Positions 17,567 through 26,894 are shown, numbered from the stretch's first letter. The stretch is DNA of 64,000 nt from PALSA-1316 sp964499365 (GCA_964499365.1 CAZCKU010000014.1:1-64000); one strand, 5' to 3'. Numbers and translations: made by a program. The notes: generated by a model from the sequence alone, not told the origin.

Positions 17567-18875
17567 CCTTAATCCCTATATCAGGGCTGCCCGGCAGGCC
17601 GACCCGCTCACGGTCTACGGCAAGATAGACGAGATTACCGGCATCATCATGAAGGCGACCGGCATCAGCGTCAGCATCGGGGAGGCCTGCAAGATACGCA
17701 CTGACCAGGGCGTGGATGTCGACGCAGAGGTTGTCGGCTTCCGCGACGGCAAGGTCATGCTCATGGCGGTCGGGGAGCTCACGGGCATCAAACCGGGCAG
17801 CTGGGTCTATCCCATAGGCAAGAAGGTATCGGTGAAGGTAGGGCCCGGCCTGATCGGCAGAATCCTCGATGATGCCGGCAATCCGATCGACGGCAAGGGC
17901 CCGGTCAGGGGTGTCGACTACCCTCTGTTTTCTGTTTCCCCCAATCCCCTCACCCGACGTCGTATCAAGGACCCGATCGACCTCGGCATCAGGACGATCA
18001 ACGGGCTGCTTACCTGCGGGAGGGGCCAGAGAGTCGGGATCATGTCGGGAAGCGGTGTCGGGAAGAGTGTGCTGCTCGGCATGATCGCCAAGTATACCGA
18101 CGCCGAGGTGAACGTCATTGCGCTGATCGGTGAGCGGGGCCGTGAGGTGAGGGAGTTCATCGAGCGTGACCTCGGGCCTGAGGGCCTGAAGAAATCGATC
18201 GTCATCGTCTCGACGTCCGAGAAGCCGCCGCTGGCAAAGGTGCGCGGCGCCTTTACCGCGACGGCCATTGCGGAGTATTTCAGGCAGAAGGGCGACCATG
18301 TCCTGCTGCTGATGGATTCCCTCACGCGTGTCGCCATGGCCCAGCGTGAGATCGGGCTTGCGATCGGAGAGCCTCCTGCATCAAAGGGATATACCCCGTC
18401 GGTTTTTGCCCTGCTGCCGAAGCTCCTTGAGCGCGTGGGCACAGCCGAGGGGCGCGGGAGCATTACCGGTCTTTATACCGTTCTGGTCGAAGGGGATGAC
18501 CTGACCGAGCCGGTGGCTGACACCGCACGCTCGATCCTCGACGGGCACATCGTCCTGTCGCGCGAACTGGCGATGGAGAACCAGTACCCTGCCATTGATG
18601 TTCTGAAGTCGATCAGCAGGGTGATGCCGGACATCGTTGATCCGAAGCACAAGGAATATGCCGGCAGGTTTGTCGAGGCCCTTGCCACCTACAAGAGGTT
18701 CGAGGACATGATCAACCTGGGCGCCTACAAGGAGGGGACGAACCCGAAGGTCGATTACGCCGTCAGGATCCACGAGCGGCTCAAGGCATACCTGCGGCAG
18801 GGCATGAACGACCGGCGGGATTTCGGCGACAGCCTCCAGGGGCTCTTCTGCATTTTTGATGAGATGAAGGCATGA
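17553..18875 (+). CDS. fliI: flagellum-specific export ATPase FliI
   Basis: 440 residues. Homologous to the F1 beta subunit: Walker A SGSGVGKS (165-172), Walker B VLLLMDSLTRVAMAQREI, and the type III-specific GYTPSVFALLPKLLERVG block. N-terminal FliI domain VYGKIDEITGIIMKATG. The TTG at 17553 overlaps the end of fliH and gives the usual family length. It hexamerises with FliH and FliJ at the base of the export gate. Confidence 0.96.
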   Translation: MALIDLNPYIRAARQADPLTVYGKIDEITGIIMKATGISVSIGEACKIRTDQGVDVDAEVVGFRDGKVMLMAVGELTGIKPGSWVYPIGKKVSVKVGPGLIGRILDDAGNPIDGKGPVRGVDYPLFSVSPNPLTRRRIKDPIDLGIRTINGLLTCGRGQRVGIMSGSGVGKSVLLGMIAKYTDAEVNVIALIGERGREVREFIERDLGPEGLKKSIVIVSTSEKPPLAKVRGAFTATAIAEYFRQKGDHVLLLMDSLTRVAMAQREIGLAIGEPPASKGYTPSVFALLPKLLERVGTAEGRGSITGLYTVLVEGDDLTEPVADTARSILDGHIVLSRELAMENQYPAIDVLKSISRVMPDIVDPKHKEYAGRFVEALATYKRFEDMINLGAYKEGTNPKVDYAVRIHERLKAYLRQGMNDRRDFGDSLQGLFCIFDEMKA

Positions 18876-19321
18876 GCAGGCTCCATACCGTTGCGAAGAT
18901 TCTCAAGATCAGGAACTACCGGAAGGAAGAGCTTGAGGCCGAGGTCAGGAAGGTGCATGAGCTGGTCCGGGCCGAGGAGGAACTTCTGGCAGCGCTCGAG
19001 AAGGTCTTCTCCGAGACGGTCGAAAAATACGAACAGCGGCAGCAGGATTCGGCTGTTGCCTCGCATGAGTTCGAACTCTTTACGAACTACTTTTCCCAGC
19101 TGTACGAAAATATGGATCAGCAGAAGAAGCTGATCATGCAGCGGATAGCTGAACTGCAGGAGATCCAGAATGCCCTGGTCGAGGCGCACCGCGACGAGAA
19201 GCTCCTCGAAAAACTGCAGGAAAAGATCGTCAGGGAACAGGTGAAGGAGCAGGACCTTCAGGCGCAGAAGGAGAGTGATTACCTTTTTCTTACGCGGAGA
19301 CATGGAAAAGATGAAGCGTAA
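18872..19321 (+). CDS. fliJ: flagellar export chaperone-escort FliJ
   Basis: 149 residues, predicted to be almost entirely coiled coil (RKEELEAEVRKVHELVRAEEELLAALEKVF onward). It overlaps the fliI stop (ATGA), the canonical fliH-fliI-fliJ order. FliJ is the central stalk of the export ATPase. Sequence identity is low in this family, so the call leans on position and coiled-coil content. Confidence 0.9.
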   Translation: MSRLHTVAKILKIRNYRKEELEAEVRKVHELVRAEEELLAALEKVFSETVEKYEQRQQDSAVASHEFELFTNYFSQLYENMDQQKKLIMQRIAELQEIQNALVEAHRDEKLLEKLQEKIVREQVKEQDLQAQKESDYLFLTRRHGKDEA

Positions 19322-19805
19322 CCCTTGTGCCCTGCTGTTTTCCGCGTTCCTGGTCCTGGGACTTATGGCCGCCTGTCCTTCAGCCGCAGCTCCATCGGCA
19401 GCGGACGAAGACGTGCTGAAGTTCGTCGAGAAAAAGAAGCTTGAGCTCCAGGAAAGGGAAGAGTCACTCAAGAAAGAGGAGGAGCGGCTGAAGGTTCTCA
19501 AAAAGGATGTCGACGAACGGATCGAGAAGTATACCAAACTCCTGGGGCAGCTGGAAGAGGCGCTCAAGACGATTGATACGACGAAGAATGAAAGACTCGA
19601 GCACGTCGTGAAGCTCTATGAGGCGATGCCTGCAGAAGACGCGGCGGCCCGGCTTTCTGCCATGGACGAGCCCACGGCCCTGAAGATACTATCGAAGATG
19701 AAGAGCAAGAAGGCCGGTGCGGTGATGGCCGCCATGGAGCCCCGTACTGCTGCATCCCTGTCCTCAAGGATGTCCATGACCGTGAAAAAAATTCCTACCA
19801 AGTAA
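19302..19805 (+). CDS. MotE-like flagellar protein (MgtE N-domain)
   Basis: 167 residues. N-terminal hydrophobic segment (LLFSAFLVLGLMAACPSAAA, about 11-30) with a possible lipobox-like cysteine, a charged coiled coil (35-95), and a C-terminal MgtE_N-type helical domain (KLYEAMPAEDAAARLSAMDEPTALKILSKMKSKKAGAVMAAME). This organisation matches MotE-type chaperones and stabilisers of MotC and flagellar assembly. ATG 19302 follows GGAGA and overlaps fliJ by 20 bases. Confidence 0.8.
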   Translation: MEKMKRNPCALLFSAFLVLGLMAACPSAAAPSAADEDVLKFVEKKKLELQEREESLKKEEERLKVLKKDVDERIEKYTKLLGQLEEALKTIDTTKNERLEHVVKLYEAMPAEDAAARLSAMDEPTALKILSKMKSKKAGAVMAAMEPRTAASLSSRMSMTVKKIPTK

Positions 19806-20035
19806 GTTTTTCCGCGTATCCTGCTGCAGGAGCAAACCGTTGATTCACAAAAAACTCCTGTATCAAAGTCTATCCATATCACCTGCCTCTATCGGGCGTA
19901 TTTGAAATCATTCCCCGGGAATCCAGTGTTTATGGGATTCTCCGGATATCCGGGTCAAGGGGGCGATGATATTCCTTCAGTGTATGGACAGATTCAGCAC
20001 GCTGTTTTCATGCTATTACCCTGCTGCCGCGCTTC

Positions 20036-20051
20036 TGGCATGTATCTTGAA
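20036..20051 (+). promoter_or_regulatory. weak candidate sigma-54 promoter upstream of fliK
   Basis: TGGCATGTATCTTGAA repeats the TGGCAT -24 box of 8812 and 13286, but the -12 element reads TTGA instead of TTGC. It lies in the only sizeable gap (19806-20062) of the flagellar block, 12 bases before ATG 20063. The rest of the gap shows no gene. Confidence 0.3.
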
Positions 20052-20062
20052 GTAGCAATGTC

Positions 20063-21595
20063 ATGAATGCAATGTTACCCATAATGCCCGGCATACAGGA
20101 TGTCCCCGCTGCAAACGGGCCGGGGCCAGAAAAGACGGCAGGCACCGAGGAGTCAGGCCTGTTTGTCGGCATGCTTGCAGACTTGCTTGCCCTTTCCCAG
20201 GGGACGCAGGCAGCAGCAACTGACGCTGATCAGGCCGGCGGAAGGGATGGCACCGCCGCGATACCTTCCGAAAAAGAAGTCAGCAGGGATATAACCGGAC
20301 AGGGTCTCTTCGGCAGTCTTGGCCTTATTGTCGCAGCTGCGGTGGCCGCGAGTCCGGTTGCGGTGCAGCAGGCTGCCTCACCGTCCATGGATGACGGAAG
20401 TGTCTCGGATGTTCCCGCGGCAGTCTCGGAGGAGGCTGCGGGCAAGGAGATTGTGGCGGTGAGCGGGACAGAAAAGGAGCAGGCCGGGATATCACAGTCC
20501 TCACCGGTGGTAATGCCGGCGGCAACGCCTGGATCTGCAGCCGCAGAGACAGCATCCGCGATTTCACCAGGCACCGTCCCTCAGCCCGAAGCCGACGGCT
20601 ATCGCAACAGCATACCCTCGGCCCCACAGATGCAGTACTCCGGAACAGATGTCCCTGAAAAGACTCAGGTCCTGGGCACAGCGAGTGATCAGACCGCCAT
20701 GGCTCAAACGTATCAGCCGTCAATGACCTCAATCCAGGCGAAGGTTGCTCCCAGGGATACCGGCGGGCCTGAGGAAAAGACCGCTTCAGCTCAACCGGCG
20801 GATGCAGTGCCTGAGCAGCAGATTGTGAGCGGCGAGCCGACGGCAACGCCACTACGCGCCGGCAACACAGAGACGGCAACGCCACGACGCTCAGGCAACA
20901 CTGAGACGGTGACGACAACAGGGGCAGAACAGACGGTCCCACACGAGGGTGCTGCAGCACTGCCAGCCTCAGGTTCCGGTACTGACGCGGCCGGCATGAA
21001 ACGGTCCGCTGACGGCGCTGCGCAGATAGTGAAGTCTGAAGCCCCGGCGATACCGGAAAGGGAGGCCTTCGGCGAAGTGAAGACCCCGGCGGTCGAGACA
21101 GAAACCATCCGCACGAGGCATGAAACGGCTGTTGTTCCTGATGGCAGAGGTGCCGCTGTTGATGCCTCTGTCAGGCAGGACAGCACACCGCGGTTGCATG
21201 AGGTGGCTGAAGCCCCCAGGATAGTTCGGGTTCAGGACCAGGAGTTTCAGGTGACCAGGCTGAATTCCGGCAGACTCGAGGTGACGGTTCACCCCGAGGG
21301 GCTCGGGAAACTGGACATCGAAGTGAATCTTGCCAGCGGTCAGATCCATGCGCGCATCAGCGCCTCTGATACCCAGGTCAGGGATCTGCTTGAGAGGAAC
21401 CTGCCGGATATCATGAACGCCCTCGCGGCAGAGGGACATACCGTCGGAGGGTTCTCCGTGGGCTTGCGCGACGGAAGGGAACAGCCGCAGCAGGGCCCTT
21501 CGGCGCAGCACCGGACCGACGTGCCGAAGGCGGTGGTGGCGGCTCCCCCGACGGTACGCCCAGCCGATAGCAATCTTGTAAGTATATTCGTCTGA
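20063..21595 (+). CDS. fliK: flagellar hook-length control protein FliK
   Basis: 510 residues. A long, low-complexity Ala/Pro/Thr/Glu-rich N-terminal ruler region (1-380) includes short imperfect repeats (TATPLRAGNTETATPRRSGN). The conserved globular Flg_hook domain follows (FQVTRLNSGRLEVTVHPEGLG, LDIEVNLASGQIHARISASD, LLERNLPDIMNALAAEGH). FliK measures the hook and switches export specificity through FlhB. Its position directly before flgD and flgE is diagnostic. Confidence 0.93.
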   Translation: MNAMLPIMPGIQDVPAANGPGPEKTAGTEESGLFVGMLADLLALSQGTQAAATDADQAGGRDGTAAIPSEKEVSRDITGQGLFGSLGLIVAAAVAASPVAVQQAASPSMDDGSVSDVPAAVSEEAAGKEIVAVSGTEKEQAGISQSSPVVMPAATPGSAAAETASAISPGTVPQPEADGYRNSIPSAPQMQYSGTDVPEKTQVLGTASDQTAMAQTYQPSMTSIQAKVAPRDTGGPEEKTASAQPADAVPEQQIVSGEPTATPLRAGNTETATPRRSGNTETVTTTGAEQTVPHEGAAALPASGSGTDAAGMKRSADGAAQIVKSEAPAIPEREAFGEVKTPAVETETIRTRHETAVVPDGRGAAVDASVRQDSTPRLHEVAEAPRIVRVQDQEFQVTRLNSGRLEVTVHPEGLGKLDIEVNLASGQIHARISASDTQVRDLLERNLPDIMNALAAEGHTVGGFSVGLRDGREQPQQGPSAQHRTDVPKAVVAAPPTVRPADSNLVSIFV

Positions 21596-21610
21596 TAAGG
21601 AGGAAGTATC

Positions 21611-21979
21611 ATGGATATCACAGCAGCAGGTGCAGCAGGAAAGGCGTTGGGAAAGGACGAGTTTCTGAAACTCTTTACGAGCCAGCTGAAATATCAGGAC
21701 CCCCTGAAGCCGCTCGACAGCACAGAGTTTACCGCCCAACTGGCACAGTTCAGTTCGCTGGAGCAGCTCTACAACCTCAGTACCGGTATGCAGCAGCTGG
21801 CCACCGCGCAGCAGCAGGTGAACAGTGCGTCGGCCGTCGGCCTTATCGGCAGGACCATCAGGGCAGCCGACGGTACATCGGGCAAGGCGATGAGTATCTC
21901 GATCAGCAACGGGACGACACGGATCATGCTCGACAACGGCAAGACCGTTTCATTCGGCGACATACAGGAAATATCCTAG
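21611..21979 (+). CDS. flgD: hook-capping protein FlgD, short form
   Basis: 122 residues. The conserved N-terminal cap motif is clear (GKDEFLKLFTSQLKYQDPLKPLDSTEFTAQLAQFSSLEQL). A single small C-terminal segment follows (VGLIGRTIRAADGTSGKAMSISISN), so the Ig-like and tudor-like domains of the about 220-residue enteric protein are missing. Short FlgD proteins are known in several phyla. AAGGAGGAAG precedes the ATG. Confidence 0.93.
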   Translation: MDITAAGAAGKALGKDEFLKLFTSQLKYQDPLKPLDSTEFTAQLAQFSSLEQLYNLSTGMQQLATAQQQVNSASAVGLIGRTIRAADGTSGKAMSISISNGTTRIMLDNGKTVSFGDIQEIS

Positions 21980-22009
21980 AATATAAATCAGCTTAAGGAG
22001 GAATTTGAT

Positions 22010-23305
22010 ATGTTGACTTCACTATGGACAGGTGTAAGCGGTATGAATGCCAACGGGACAACACTCTCGGTCATCGGCGACAATATTTCGAATATGAACA
22101 CCGTGGGGTTCAAGGGCAGCAGGGTGGCCTTCGGTGACGTCCTCAGCCAGTCGCTGTCAGGCGCCGGTGTCGGGTCGCAGGTCGGACGAGGCGTTAATGT
22201 GAGCAGGGTCTCCCCGCTGTTTTCCCAGGGGTCCCTTCAGAGCACCGAGAGCGTGCTCGACATGGGCATCGAGGGAGACGGCTTCTTTATCGTGTCAGAC
22301 GGCAGCGCGAGATATTATACCCGTGCCGGGCAGTTCGCTGTCGACCGGGACGGCAATATCGTCAATACCGACGGGCTTTTTGTCCAGGGTTTTATCGCCG
22401 ATTCGTCCGGCAACATAACCGGCAGCAGGGGAAATCTCCAGATCACCGGAACGCAGACCCCGTCGCAGATAACGGCAAATGCGACGATTGCGGTCAACCT
22501 TGACGCTACCGAGACGACGAGGGCCTGGGCCTTTGTCTCTCCCTCGGTCACTCCTCCCGATCCGACGCAATACAACAAATCAACCACGATTACGGTCTAC
22601 GATTCCCAGGGCGGCGCCCATGACGTCACGGCTCATTTCGTGAAGACCGCTGCCAATGCATGGACTGCGCACTATGTCTACAAGAATGCAGCGAACCAGT
22701 ATGTCGAGGCAGGCACCCAGAACCTGACGTTCAACGACGGCACCGCCCCGAATGTCGGCGGTTCTCTGGCTACCGATAACGTTGCGCCGCTCACGTTTAC
22801 CTGGGGTGGCGGTGTTATCGCCAGCACCATCTCCTTCAACTACGGCACCGGCACCGGCGATCCGGTCCCGGGTACCGGCCTGGACGGGGCCACCCAGTTC
22901 GCTTCTCCTTTTTCGGTTCTTACGCTGAGCCAGGACGGCTATGCAGCAGGCTCGCTCAAGAGCATGTCCCTGTCTGATACCGGCATCATCAGCGGTGTGT
23001 TTACGAACGGGCAGACGAGGAATATCGGGCAGATTGCCCTGGCACGGTTCGTGGCCCCGACAGGGCTTACCAAGCTCGGGCGGAACCTCTATGGCGAGTC
23101 GTTCGATTCCGGCCAGCCGATCGTCGGCACTGCCCAGACATCCGGTATCGGCAGGGTCCTGGGCAATACCCTGGAGCAGTCGAACGTCGACCTCGCACAG
23201 GAATTTGTCCAGATGATCTCGGCGCAGAGGGGGTTCCAGGCCAATTCCCGGATCATCACCACGACCGATGAGCTTATGCAGGAGATGGTCAACCTCAAGA
23301 GATAG
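22010..23305 (+). CDS. flgE: flagellar hook protein FlgE
   Basis: 431 residues. N-terminal axial signature SLWTGVSGMNANGTTLSVIGDNISNMNTVGFKG, beta-rich FlgE D2-type centre (TQYNKSTTITVYDSQGGAHD), and C-terminal motif NVDLAQEFVQMISAQRGFQANSRIIT. It polymerises into the hook. A strong Shine-Dalgarno (TAAGGAGG) precedes the start and a strong terminator follows, so it closes the operon. Confidence 0.97.
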   Translation: MLTSLWTGVSGMNANGTTLSVIGDNISNMNTVGFKGSRVAFGDVLSQSLSGAGVGSQVGRGVNVSRVSPLFSQGSLQSTESVLDMGIEGDGFFIVSDGSARYYTRAGQFAVDRDGNIVNTDGLFVQGFIADSSGNITGSRGNLQITGTQTPSQITANATIAVNLDATETTRAWAFVSPSVTPPDPTQYNKSTTITVYDSQGGAHDVTAHFVKTAANAWTAHYVYKNAANQYVEAGTQNLTFNDGTAPNVGGSLATDNVAPLTFTWGGGVIASTISFNYGTGTGDPVPGTGLDGATQFASPFSVLTLSQDGYAAGSLKSMSLSDTGIISGVFTNGQTRNIGQIALARFVAPTGLTKLGRNLYGESFDSGQPIVGTAQTSGIGRVLGNTLEQSNVDLAQEFVQMISAQRGFQANSRIITTTDELMQEMVNLKR

Positions 23306-23333
23306 TTTTCGTATATCAGCTGACAGGCGGCGA

Positions 23334-23368
23334 CGCGGGAGGTCCTTGCAACCTCCCGCGTTTTTTTT
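23334..23368 (+). terminator. strong terminator closing the flagellar operon
   Basis: CGCGGGAGGT (23334-23343) and ACCTCCCGCG (23351-23360) form a perfect 10-bp stem with a seven-base loop, followed by eight Ts. Confidence 0.96.
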
Positions 23369-23441
23369 ATCTGACGGCCCGCTGAAGCCGCCTGCCTCCA
23401 TCGTCATGCGATGGTGGTGCGTGGTGCGCGGCTGTGTTGTG

Positions 23442-23471
23442 GGGACAATACGCCGGTGAAACGGTTATAAT
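23442..23471 (+). promoter_or_regulatory. promoter of the FKBP-type PPIase gene
   Basis: GGGACA (23442-23447), 18 bp, consensus TATAAT (23466-23471). The AAGGAGA ribosome site at about 23492 precedes ATG 23505. Confidence 0.6.
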
Positions 23472-23504
23472 AAAAAAATATTTCAAAAAACAAGGAGATC
23501 AGTT

Positions 23505-23954
23505 ATGTCCATCGTAAAACAGGGCGATACCGTGAGAATACACTATGTCGGGAAACTCGGAGACGGCACCATATTCGACAGCTCAGAGGGAGGGGCCTCA
23601 CTCGAGCTGCGGCTCGGCAGGGGAGAATTCATTCCCGGGCTCGAAGAGGGGCTGATCGGGATGAGCGTCGGCGAGCGCAAGACCATTGTCATGCCTGCAG
23701 CAAAGGCCTATGGGGAGCATTTCACGGAGAGGGTCTTTGAATACGACCGCGCCCGGCTTGAGGGTATGAACGCGCCCCAGATTGGTCAGCAGATCCAGAT
23801 GTACCGTGCCGACGGACATCCGATTGTCGCCATGGTGACCGGCCTGTCCGAAAGCAAGATCACCCTCGACTGCAACCATCCCCTGGCAGGCAAGGAACTG
23901 ACCTTCGAGGTCGTCCTCGAAGAAATTCTTGCCGACGAGGCCTCATCGAATTGA
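23505..23954 (+). CDS. SlyD-type FKBP peptidyl-prolyl isomerase
   Basis: 149 residues. FKBP N-terminal half (VRIHYVGKLGDGTIFDSS), insert-in-flap (IF) domain from about 70 to 125 (AYGEHFTERVFEYDRARLEG), and the returning strand NHPLAGKELTFEVVLEEI. It catalyses proline isomerisation and acts as a cytoplasmic chaperone. The metal-binding histidine-rich tail of E. coli SlyD is absent, so a nickel role is not expected. It is transcribed alone from its own promoter. Confidence 0.93.
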   Translation: MSIVKQGDTVRIHYVGKLGDGTIFDSSEGGASLELRLGRGEFIPGLEEGLIGMSVGERKTIVMPAAKAYGEHFTERVFEYDRARLEGMNAPQIGQQIQMYRADGHPIVAMVTGLSESKITLDCNHPLAGKELTFEVVLEEILADEASSN

Positions 23955-23978
23955 ATCCGTATATACCTGAAAATCTGC

Positions 23979-24046
23979 TCAGCCCCCTCTTTGGAAAAGA
24001 GGGGAAAATCCTCCCTTTGGAACAGGGAGGTTGGGAGGGATTTCTT
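23979..24046 (-). repeat. dispersed double-hairpin repeat, copy 1
   Basis: Two hairpins in tandem: CCCCTCTT with AAGAGGGG (23984-24004) and CCTCCCT with AGGGAGG (24010-24030), then TTGGGAGGGATTTCTT. Read on the minus strand, it matches the arrangement of the element at 40327-40412: AGAAATCCCTCC, hairpin, TTTTC, hairpin. It fills the gap between the PPIase gene and rlmN, where it may also act as a transcription boundary. Confidence 0.8.
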
Positions 24047-24059
24047 GATATAGTTTCCG

Positions 24060-25121
24060 ATGACCGGAAGGATTAACCTTAAGGCCCTTTCAAAGGACGA
24101 CACCTTCCGGTTCATCCGCGAGCAGGGCCTCCCCCGCTATCGCGCTGAGCAGCTTCTGAACTGGATCTACCAGCGGCATGCCACAGACCTTTGCCAGATC
24201 ACCGAGTACTCGCGGGAGCTGAGAGCCGAGCTGGCTTCAGTCGCCTATATCGGTTCGCTCGGCCTTGTTTCTCGGCTCGTCTCAAACGACGGGACCGAGA
24301 AGTTCCTCTTCAGGCTCGAAGACGGCGAGACGATCGAAAGCGTCCTGATCCCGGATGATGATCGACTCACGCTCTGCATCTCCTCGCAGGTCGGCTGCGC
24401 CATGGGCTGCAGATTCTGTCTCACGGGTACGATGGGTCTCGTCAGGAACCTCGACGCGGGCGAAATCGTCGACCAGGTGCTGGCGGTGAACAGCCTTATC
24501 GGCATCCCGGGTACGCGCGGGACAGCCGGGAAGACTGCATCAGGCCGCAGGGTCTCGAATATCGTGCTGATGGGGATGGGGGAGCCGCTTGCCAATTTTG
24601 ATAACGTGGTCGATGCACTCTGGAGGATTACGGATTTTGTCGGGATCTCAAAGAGAAGGATCACGCTGTCGACCGCGGGCCTCGTCCCAAAGATACTGCT
24701 GCTGCCCGGGAGGGCGCCCGACGTAAACCTCGCCGTATCTCTGAATGCGACGACCGATCCGGTGCGCAGCGGGATCATGCCGGTCAATAAAAAATATCCG
24801 ATCAGGGTGCTGCTCGACGCCTGCAGAAGATATCCCCTCGGCCCCAGGCGGATGATCACCTTTGAATACGTCCTGCTCGGCAACCTCAATGACTCCCCGG
24901 CTGATGCGCGCCGTCTTGTCGGGCTGGTGCGGGGGATACGGTGCAAGATCAACCTCATCCCGTATAATGCGCATGCCGCTGCCGGACTGGAGCGGCCCCC
25001 GGAAAAGAGGGTGCTCGCCTTCCAGAAAGTCCTGGTGGACGGCGGACTCACGGCCCTGATCAGGGAGAGCAGGGGGCAGGATATCCTGGCCGCCTGCGGC
25101 CAGCTCAGGGCCGCTCACTGA
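24060..25121 (+). CDS. rlmN: dual-specificity RNA methyltransferase RlmN
   Basis: 353 residues, a radical SAM enzyme that methylates C2 of A2503 in 23S rRNA and A37 in some tRNAs. The iron-sulfur cysteines are C113, C117 and C120 in VGCAMGCRFC. The second essential cysteine is C346 near the end (DILAACGQ), and NIVLMGMGEPLANFDNV is the SAM-contacting GEP motif. N-terminal accessory domain YRAEQLLNWIYQR. Full length for the family. ATG 24060 lies just after the repeat element. Confidence 0.96.
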   Translation: MTGRINLKALSKDDTFRFIREQGLPRYRAEQLLNWIYQRHATDLCQITEYSRELRAELASVAYIGSLGLVSRLVSNDGTEKFLFRLEDGETIESVLIPDDDRLTLCISSQVGCAMGCRFCLTGTMGLVRNLDAGEIVDQVLAVNSLIGIPGTRGTAGKTASGRRVSNIVLMGMGEPLANFDNVVDALWRITDFVGISKRRITLSTAGLVPKILLLPGRAPDVNLAVSLNATTDPVRSGIMPVNKKYPIRVLLDACRRYPLGPRRMITFEYVLLGNLNDSPADARRLVGLVRGIRCKINLIPYNAHAAAGLERPPEKRVLAFQKVLVDGGLTALIRESRGQDILAACGQLRAAH

Positions 25122-25179
25122 GCAGCGCATACCGGTACGGTTCACAACTGCTTCAGGGTGGACTCTGGTCTCCGCCGGA

Positions 25180-26820
25180 TCAGACCCTGAACTGACCTAC
25201 CAGGGCCTGCAGGTTCACGGACAGCCTTGCGAGATCAGCGGCAGAGCCGGATATATGTTCGGAGCTCGACGACGTATCCCTCGATACGTTTGCGATCGAT
25301 TCGATATCTCCGCTGATCTGCTCCGATACGGTAGACATCTCTTCGGTCGCCGCGGCTATCTGCTGCACCATCTCCCGCAGCCCTTCGACGCTCCTGACAA
25401 TGCTCTGCAGGGCGCTGCCCGCGCTGTTGACGAGTGCCACACCCGTTTCGACCCTCGTGGTGCCCAGTTCCATATTCCTGACGGTGCTGGCCACCTCATC
25501 CTGAATAGCCCTGATCATGCCGCCGATTTCTGCTGTGGCCTTGGTCGTTCTCTCTGCAAGCTTCCTTACTTCATCGGCAACGACGGCAAACCCGCGTCCC
25601 TGTTCTCCCGCCCTTGCCGCCTCTATCGCCGCGTTGAGTGCCAGCAGGTTGGTCTGGTCGGCGATGTCCTTGATGACATTGATAATATCGCCGATCTGCT
25701 GCGACCTCTCGCCGAGTGATGATATCAGACGGGAAGATTCGTTGACGGTCTCGGCAATGGCCTTCACCTCTTCAACGGACCTGTTGACGATCACCTCGCC
25801 TTCCCGGGCTATCCGCGCGGTGTCATCTGCAGAGCCCGCCATGGTTGAAGAATTCCTCGCCACATCGATGACCGTCTGGGACATTTCTTCGGATGACGTC
25901 GCTATCTGGGCTGCACGCTGTGACTGTTCGCCCATTCCCCGCGCCATCCGGCCGGAACTGTCGCTGAGCTCGCGGCTTGCGGATGAGAGGTTCTCTGACG
26001 CCGACTTTGTCTCGGCAATAACAGTCTTCAGTTTATCTGCCATGGTTGCGGTGGTCGATGCGAGCAGCCCTATTTCATCGGTGGATGATGCAGTGATGCT
26101 CTGCGTCAGGTCTCCGTCGGCAATCCTGCCGGTGAGCCGGATCACCGCATTGAGCGGCGTTGAAATCAGTCTGTTGATGAACAGGGTGACCGGCACTGAA
26201 ATGCCGATGGCGGCGATCAGGACGGCAAAGAAAATGAGCATCGCGGTCCTGAAACTCTTCAGCGATGCATTGCGCTTTTCTTCCATAAGCCTGTTTTCGA
26301 GATCCATCAACCCTGCCAGTCCCTTTGCCAGCGCCTGGTACTTGTTGTCTGCGGTTTCCATAAACATGGTGGCCATGTTCAGATCTGAGCTCGCCAGATC
26401 GATGGCAGAAAAGGCCGCCTTCTTGTAGTCCTCGAACTGCACCAGTACGGATTGATAGAGTGTCTTCTCCGAGTCGGCCAGTCCGGTCATCTGAGAGGCC
26501 TTACTGAGCGTTTCAGAGATCTTATCCAGTCTGGCCATCTGATCTTTTGAGAGCTGTTCGATTTTCTTCTCATCGTATTTTGCGCTTGCCCAGTTGATGA
26601 CCTTGTAGATATTGGCATGGACGTTCCCGGCGGTCTCCACGATATCGGCGCCTGCTGCGTAGCTTTTGAACCTCGTACCGAAGATATCCTCGATCGCCTG
26701 TTTCTGCTTCAGGAGACTGAAATAGGAGACCAGTCCGAGGACCAGCATAAAAAATAGCACTGCGGCCGGGGCCACGAGTAATTTCGAGGTCAGCCTCAGA
26801 TTTGAGAAAGACATCTTCAT
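25180..26820 (-). CDS. methyl-accepting chemotaxis protein with four-helix sensor
   Basis: 546 residues. TM1 about 13-33 (LLVAPAAVLFFMLVLGLVSYF), a 4HB-type periplasmic helical sensor, TM2 about 190-212 (AMLIFFAVLIAAIGISVPVTL), HAMP, and the signalling domain with tip DQTNLLALNAAIEAARAG. It is preceded on the same strand by a secreted single-Cache protein, and the two are probably cotranscribed. The Cache protein could be a soluble binding partner feeding this receptor. A strong hairpin separates them. Confidence 0.95.
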   Translation of the reverse strand: MKMSFSNLRLTSKLLVAPAAVLFFMLVLGLVSYFSLLKQKQAIEDIFGTRFKSYAAGADIVETAGNVHANIYKVINWASAKYDEKKIEQLSKDQMARLDKISETLSKASQMTGLADSEKTLYQSVLVQFEDYKKAAFSAIDLASSDLNMATMFMETADNKYQALAKGLAGLMDLENRLMEEKRNASLKSFRTAMLIFFAVLIAAIGISVPVTLFINRLISTPLNAVIRLTGRIADGDLTQSITASSTDEIGLLASTTATMADKLKTVIAETKSASENLSSASRELSDSSGRMARGMGEQSQRAAQIATSSEEMSQTVIDVARNSSTMAGSADDTARIAREGEVIVNRSVEEVKAIAETVNESSRLISSLGERSQQIGDIINVIKDIADQTNLLALNAAIEAARAGEQGRGFAVVADEVRKLAERTTKATAEIGGMIRAIQDEVASTVRNMELGTTRVETGVALVNSAGSALQSIVRSVEGLREMVQQIAAATEEMSTVSEQISGDIESIANVSRDTSSSSEHISGSAADLARLSVNLQALVGQFRV

Positions 26821-26847
26821 GGTGTTACCTCCCTGGAAAAGCGTTAA

Positions 26848-26889
26848 ACCGGACCGGCCCGAGCGGCGCGGCGCCCAGACCGGCCCGGT
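26848..26889 (-). repeat. strong intergenic hairpin between the Cache and receptor genes
   Basis: The arms 26878-26889 and 26848-26860 pair over about 12 bp with two G-U wobbles in a GC-rich loop. No T-run follows directly, so it is more likely an mRNA processing or stabilising element or an attenuator than a complete terminator. It could set different levels for the soluble sensor and the receptor. Confidence 0.6.
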
Positions 26890-26894
26890 AAAGC

